From Tamarix chinensis (lineage: Eukaryota > Streptophyta > Magnoliopsida > Caryophyllales > Tamaricaceae): a stretch of 64,000 nucleotides of DNA. Shown piece by piece: positions 60,536 to 64,000 of this stretch (positions are counted from its first letter, which is position 1; the number at the start of each line of letters is the position of its first letter). Where the stretch lies: NCBI GenBank assembly GCA_030549775.1, contig CM060175.1:103274922-103338921 (forward strand). The letters are read 5' to 3'. A model generated the notes under the pieces. It worked only from the letters and a program-made list of their open reading frames with translations, made no database searches and was not told the DNA's origin. The translations under genes and the position numbers were made by a program.

Positions 60536-61122
60536 ATATCTAATGAGAACCATATTTTACTGTGAGAACTGAGAACCACATTAGTTTTCTAAGATACCTA
60601 AAGTAGTTTCTATCACCTACTGCGAGTAGTTTCCACCACCTAGTATAGGTAGTTTCCTAATTTGAAACATGAATATCAATATTTATGAAAATGCCACCTC
60701 ATTTTTTCTTATACTAAAAAACTATAGTTTCTTGAGAGACTTACAGTAGTTTATTCTACCCACTGGAAGTAGTTTCCACCACCTATTATGGGTAGTTTCC
60801 TAATATGAAACATAAATACCTAATATTTATAAAAATTCCACTATTTTTTTCTATCACTAAAATGCTATAATTTTTTGAGAGATATAATAGTTTTTTCCAC
60901 CTACTAAAAGTAGTTTCATCATCTATGGTAGTTAGTTTCTAAAGATGAAATATAAATACACAAAAATTACAAAAATGTCACCGTCTTATTTTTTCTAATA
61001 GTCAAATACTATAGCTTTTTCTACTTACTAGCAATAGTTTCTACCACCAATTATAAATAGTTTCTTCGACTTGAGATACTAGTTCTCAATTCTCACTAAG
61101 AGAGCTAGTTCTTATTAGATAT
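60536..61122. mobile_element. Small inverted-repeat element with internal ~143-bp tandem units
   Basis: Ends form an imperfect inverted repeat of about 40 bases (left ATATCTAATGAGAAC..., right ...TTCTTATTAGATAT). Between them lie about 3.4 tandem units that start AGTAGTTTCTACCACCTA near 60602, 60745, 60887 and 61033. The superfamily is unclear; TA could be the target duplication. Confidence 0.6.
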
Positions 61123-61137
61123 TCATTCATTCATACA

Positions 61138-61169
<32 letters not shown>

Positions 61170-61200
61170 CATATACATATATATATATATATATATATAC
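61121..61200. repeat. Compound microsatellite (ATTC)n(ATAC)n(AT)n
   Basis: About 80 bases of simple repeats directly after the inverted-repeat element. Confidence 0.92.
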
Positions 61201-61927
61201 AACTTAACGATATCTTTTAAATAAATGTAATTATATTAACATAAATTCTTTTTTTAACTAGCTCCAAACGGTTATATACTCGTATCCTCAACGATTTACT
61301 ATGATATTGTCAAATAGGAAAATAATTTCCTTTTGAAGTTATAGTTGGGGCTAATTTGCAAAGCATTACTAGCATTACGCTTCTTATCTTTGGTCATAAT
61401 TAACTTTTTTTTATCTCGCTAAAGAACTTGTGCACTTTGCTTGGTTTTTGATGGGTATGCAAAGACAAAAGTATTTAGCTGCTATCAGAAGGGGAAAAAA
61501 TGGTCGGGATCGAGACTACTATTTTCATTTATTGTTATTTTCTTATGATTAAGAGACTACTATAATTGAAACTACCAACAAAGTTATCTTATGGTGGATG
61601 TGTCTTTCCTTGTCCACCCGTAAATTTCTATTCTCTCTTCCCCATTCTTCCTCATGTTTATTATTTCCTAATATAAAAATCCATCACATTATATCCTTTC
61701 ATATCATCCCCAATAAAAAAGTTGTTGATACTAATCAATCATAATCACCCGTCAGTTCCTAGACGTGTGTTGTAATATATGCAGGTTGTAAGATGGAACA
61801 AAGATTGAAGAGAGAGCATTAGAAAAATAGTATGCAATATTCCAAGAAATCGTAGCAACTCCATCTATATTGGGTGTAATAAGAAGAGTTAGGTCAGAGC
61901 TAAACGCCAAAATGGATGGATTGTCGG
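61201..61927. other. Unassigned AT-rich DNA
   Basis: No genes or element ends recognised. The minus-strand frame 61752-61940 shows no family likeness. Confidence 0.35.
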
Positions 61928-63214
61928 TGAAATACCTCAAAACCCTAATTTAGAAAATTTTTGGCAAATTAAGGATTTATTAGAAAAATTAATTAAATAA
62001 ATTATTTTATTAAAATAATAGGAATTAATTAAGGCAAAATTAAGATGAAATTAATAAATAATGTAATTGGAAAAAATTAGGATGTTTTGCTAATTAAAAT
62101 AGAATTTAGGAAAAACCTCTCAAAATCCCAAATTAATCTAAAAAGATAATTTAATTATTATTTTATTAAAATATTATTATTTTTAAATATTCAAAAATAC
62201 CAAAATATTTTAAATACCCCAACCTACTTTTTTTTCTTTTTCCCCTCTCTTTTCTTTTCTTTCCTTCCTCTCCTTTCTCTTTTTCTTTCTTTCCTCTTCT
62301 ATCCCCGATTTGGGCCAGCCCACCCTGCAGCCCAGACCTCCACTTTCTCCCTCGTGGCCCAGACCCGCCGCTCCCTCTTATCTCCCTCACCAGTCGTCGG
62401 CCGGGTCCGACTCCTTTCTTTTTTTTTGCTTTTCTTCCTAGACCGACCGACTACCCTTTTCTTCTTCCTTTCACCTTCTCCCCCGACCCTCTCTCTCCTC
62501 GATACCAACATCTCCATTTTCCAGCGCAGGCAAGCAGCCTCTGTGCCGCAGCACGCCGGCCTGCCGCCCCTACCCTCTTCCCCATCATTCCCTCTCTCTC
62601 CTCCACCCAATCTCTCCCTCTCTCTCTCTCCTCATGTGTGCCTCTCTCCCCCTTCCTTTTTTCCTTCCCAAGTTGCTAGCCCCTACAAAAAATGCAGGCC
62701 TACACGGCTACATCGGCTATGTGTCGTCGGTTGGCGACCTGCACGCGTGCCGCCGACCTTCCCTCTTCCTCCTCAGTTATTCCCCCTCATCCTTAGCCTA
62801 TAAATACCCATCAACCAACCCCATTCAACTCTTTTTTTCTCTCAACCTAGAAATCCACACCTCTTGTCACCACCACCAATTTAGCCACATGTTGTGCAGC
62901 CATCGTCCAACACTACCGCACCACCCAAATTACTCACTACATTGCCCTCCACCGAGCCACACCCCTCCCCACTCTTAATCCTCCCTGCACAAGCCTCCTT
63001 GGCTATGCAAAGTTGGCCATTCGATCAACCTTAATCCAGCCACCGCCGCCCTTTGCGCCGTCGTCCGCCACCACTCCCGCAGCAACCACCACTCCCTCCA
63101 CCCTCCAAAATCACCAGTAGACCCTCCCATACCTTTTCCTACCTCCCACTCCTCCTCCCTTCCTCCCTCTCCATCACTCTCGGCCACCACATTACCACCG
63201 CCTTTAGCTACGCC
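61928..63214 (+). mobile_element. 5' part of a plus-strand LTR, interrupted at 63215
   Basis: Starts TGAAATACCTCAAAACCC, then an AT-rich part, then a CT-rich GC-rich block (62216-63200) as in the 14480 LTR. It is cut at 63215 by the next LTR, which is inserted in the opposite direction. The open frames at 62299-63337 are effects of composition. Confidence 0.6.
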
Positions 63215-64000
63215 TGTAACACCCCCAAAATTCACTACTGAAAAATTTCGTTTTATTAAAAGATAATTGCAGAAGCAGATAAATAAAACGTGAAATTTGG
63301 GAGTATTACCGCCACACTTAGTACCAGACCGGTTCACTCATACCGTTCCAGTACCAAGTGTTAAGGCTAAGAAAATGAAATACAACTTGAAAGAAATTCA
63401 ACACACACAAATCAGAGTAGCGCATCTAATCGTTTACAAGAATAAAATCCACCAACGGTGGTTACAGTAACACATAACATTAAAACCAGGAATTTAAAGA
63501 GAAAGAGAAAATCCTAACGATACCGGATAACTCCTTACTCTCTTTCCTGTAGTCCACTTGAGTAGCACCTGAAAATACCTGCAAGGGCACTGCCCATTGA
63601 ATAGGCAAGGGCCCCATAAAGGAAATCCCTTCAGTACTACGGTACTGAGTAACCCTTTAATACCACACTTAAAGACAGGCCCGCATACGGCACATAATGC
63701 AAGCTACACACATAAATAATGAGAGGTGCACACATAACAATAACATGCATAATAATTCATAAATCACGATCGCTACTTTGGGCCTTAAGCTATGTCATAG
63801 TGTAAGATCAATACATTCGGGCCTTAAGCCATTATTCCATCATCATTCAATCAATATCATATTTTATATCCATGTGAGTGCGAGAACCCCACTATTATAG
63901 TCGGTGGACCGGAAGTCAACACACAGGGCAGAACGCCTCTGACCACTATTATTGCCGATGGACCGGAAGGTAAACACACAGGGCAGAACGCACCTGACCA
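63215..64000 (-). mobile_element. 3' end of a minus-strand long LTR (runs off the window)
   Basis: Begins TGTAACACCCCC at 63215 and is the close complement of 18400-19514: the CAGTAGTGAATTTT tail, CTTGGTACnnG, the hairpin segment (63590-63660) and, at 63890-64000, CCACTATTAT-type units complementary to the CCACCGG repeats. ACGCC at 63210-63214 would be its left target duplication. This is the closest relative of the 5-kb solo LTR. Confidence 0.85.

Noticed and set aside
62299..63337. Several frames of 60-149 codons on both strands
   Set aside because: Same CT-rich LTR composition effect; one crosses the border between two LTRs.

Overview
This window looks like nuclear DNA from a flowering plant. 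It carries two plant-type, intron-rich genes, GT-AG introns with T-rich 3' ends, very AT-rich intergenic DNA, and many nested Ty1/copia elements, long LTRs and hAT-type elements. The species cannot be named from the sequence. No rRNA, tRNA, CRISPR array or bacterial-type operon was seen.

The two intact genes are both on the + strand. (1) 1428-3544 is a two-exon gene for a chloroplast monothiol glutaredoxin of the S16 type, with a GIY-YIG-like domain followed by a CGFS glutaredoxin domain (298 aa). (2) 34010-42570 is a 20-exon gene for a Sac1-like phosphoinositide phosphatase that best fits plant SAC8 (603 aa, catalytic motif [12 protein letters not shown], two C-terminal membrane segments). 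Every exon joins in phase. One join needs an AT-AA intron with U12-type 5' splice and branch sequences. Two neighbouring introns hold decayed tandem copies of adjoining exon sequence.

Layout: 1-400 is the end of a minus-strand LTR. 1428-3544 is GRXS16. 4575-5594 is a non-autonomous hAT element with a perfect 8-bp target duplication. 6783-11730 is LTR-derived, AT-rich repeat DNA. 11830-13173 and 20325-23640 are two minus-strand copia remnants. Between them lies a 5-kb solo LTR (14480-19514, target duplication ACTGG). 23722-33469 is a decayed copia element (Copia-2, target duplication ATAAT) with a 3.3-kb solo LTR nested in its gag region (25802-29111, target duplication AAAGG). 34010-42570 is SAC8. 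44882-45350 is an old hAT-like element. 46724-52973 is a younger copia element (Copia-1, target duplication ACGTC). 54590-55870 is a degenerate minisatellite, with a shorter relative near 43850-44080. 56070-57040 is a second hAT element with a perfect 8-bp duplication. 57533-64000 is a mosaic of LTR pieces with a small inverted-repeat element at 60536-61122.

The most interesting signal is in the two related copia elements. Neither has a tRNA-type primer-binding site after the 5' LTR. Each instead has, 2-3 nt after the LTR, a short sequence complementary to a site about 110 nt upstream inside its own LTR. The two sites have changed together between the elements (13/13 match in Copia-1; 12/13, with the exception a G-U pair, in Copia-2). 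This is what self-primed reverse transcription, as known for Tf1-type elements, would leave behind. The second notable signal is the AT-AA intron in SAC8. A third is a small stem-loop near the 3' part of the long LTRs whose stem persists although its sequence has changed.
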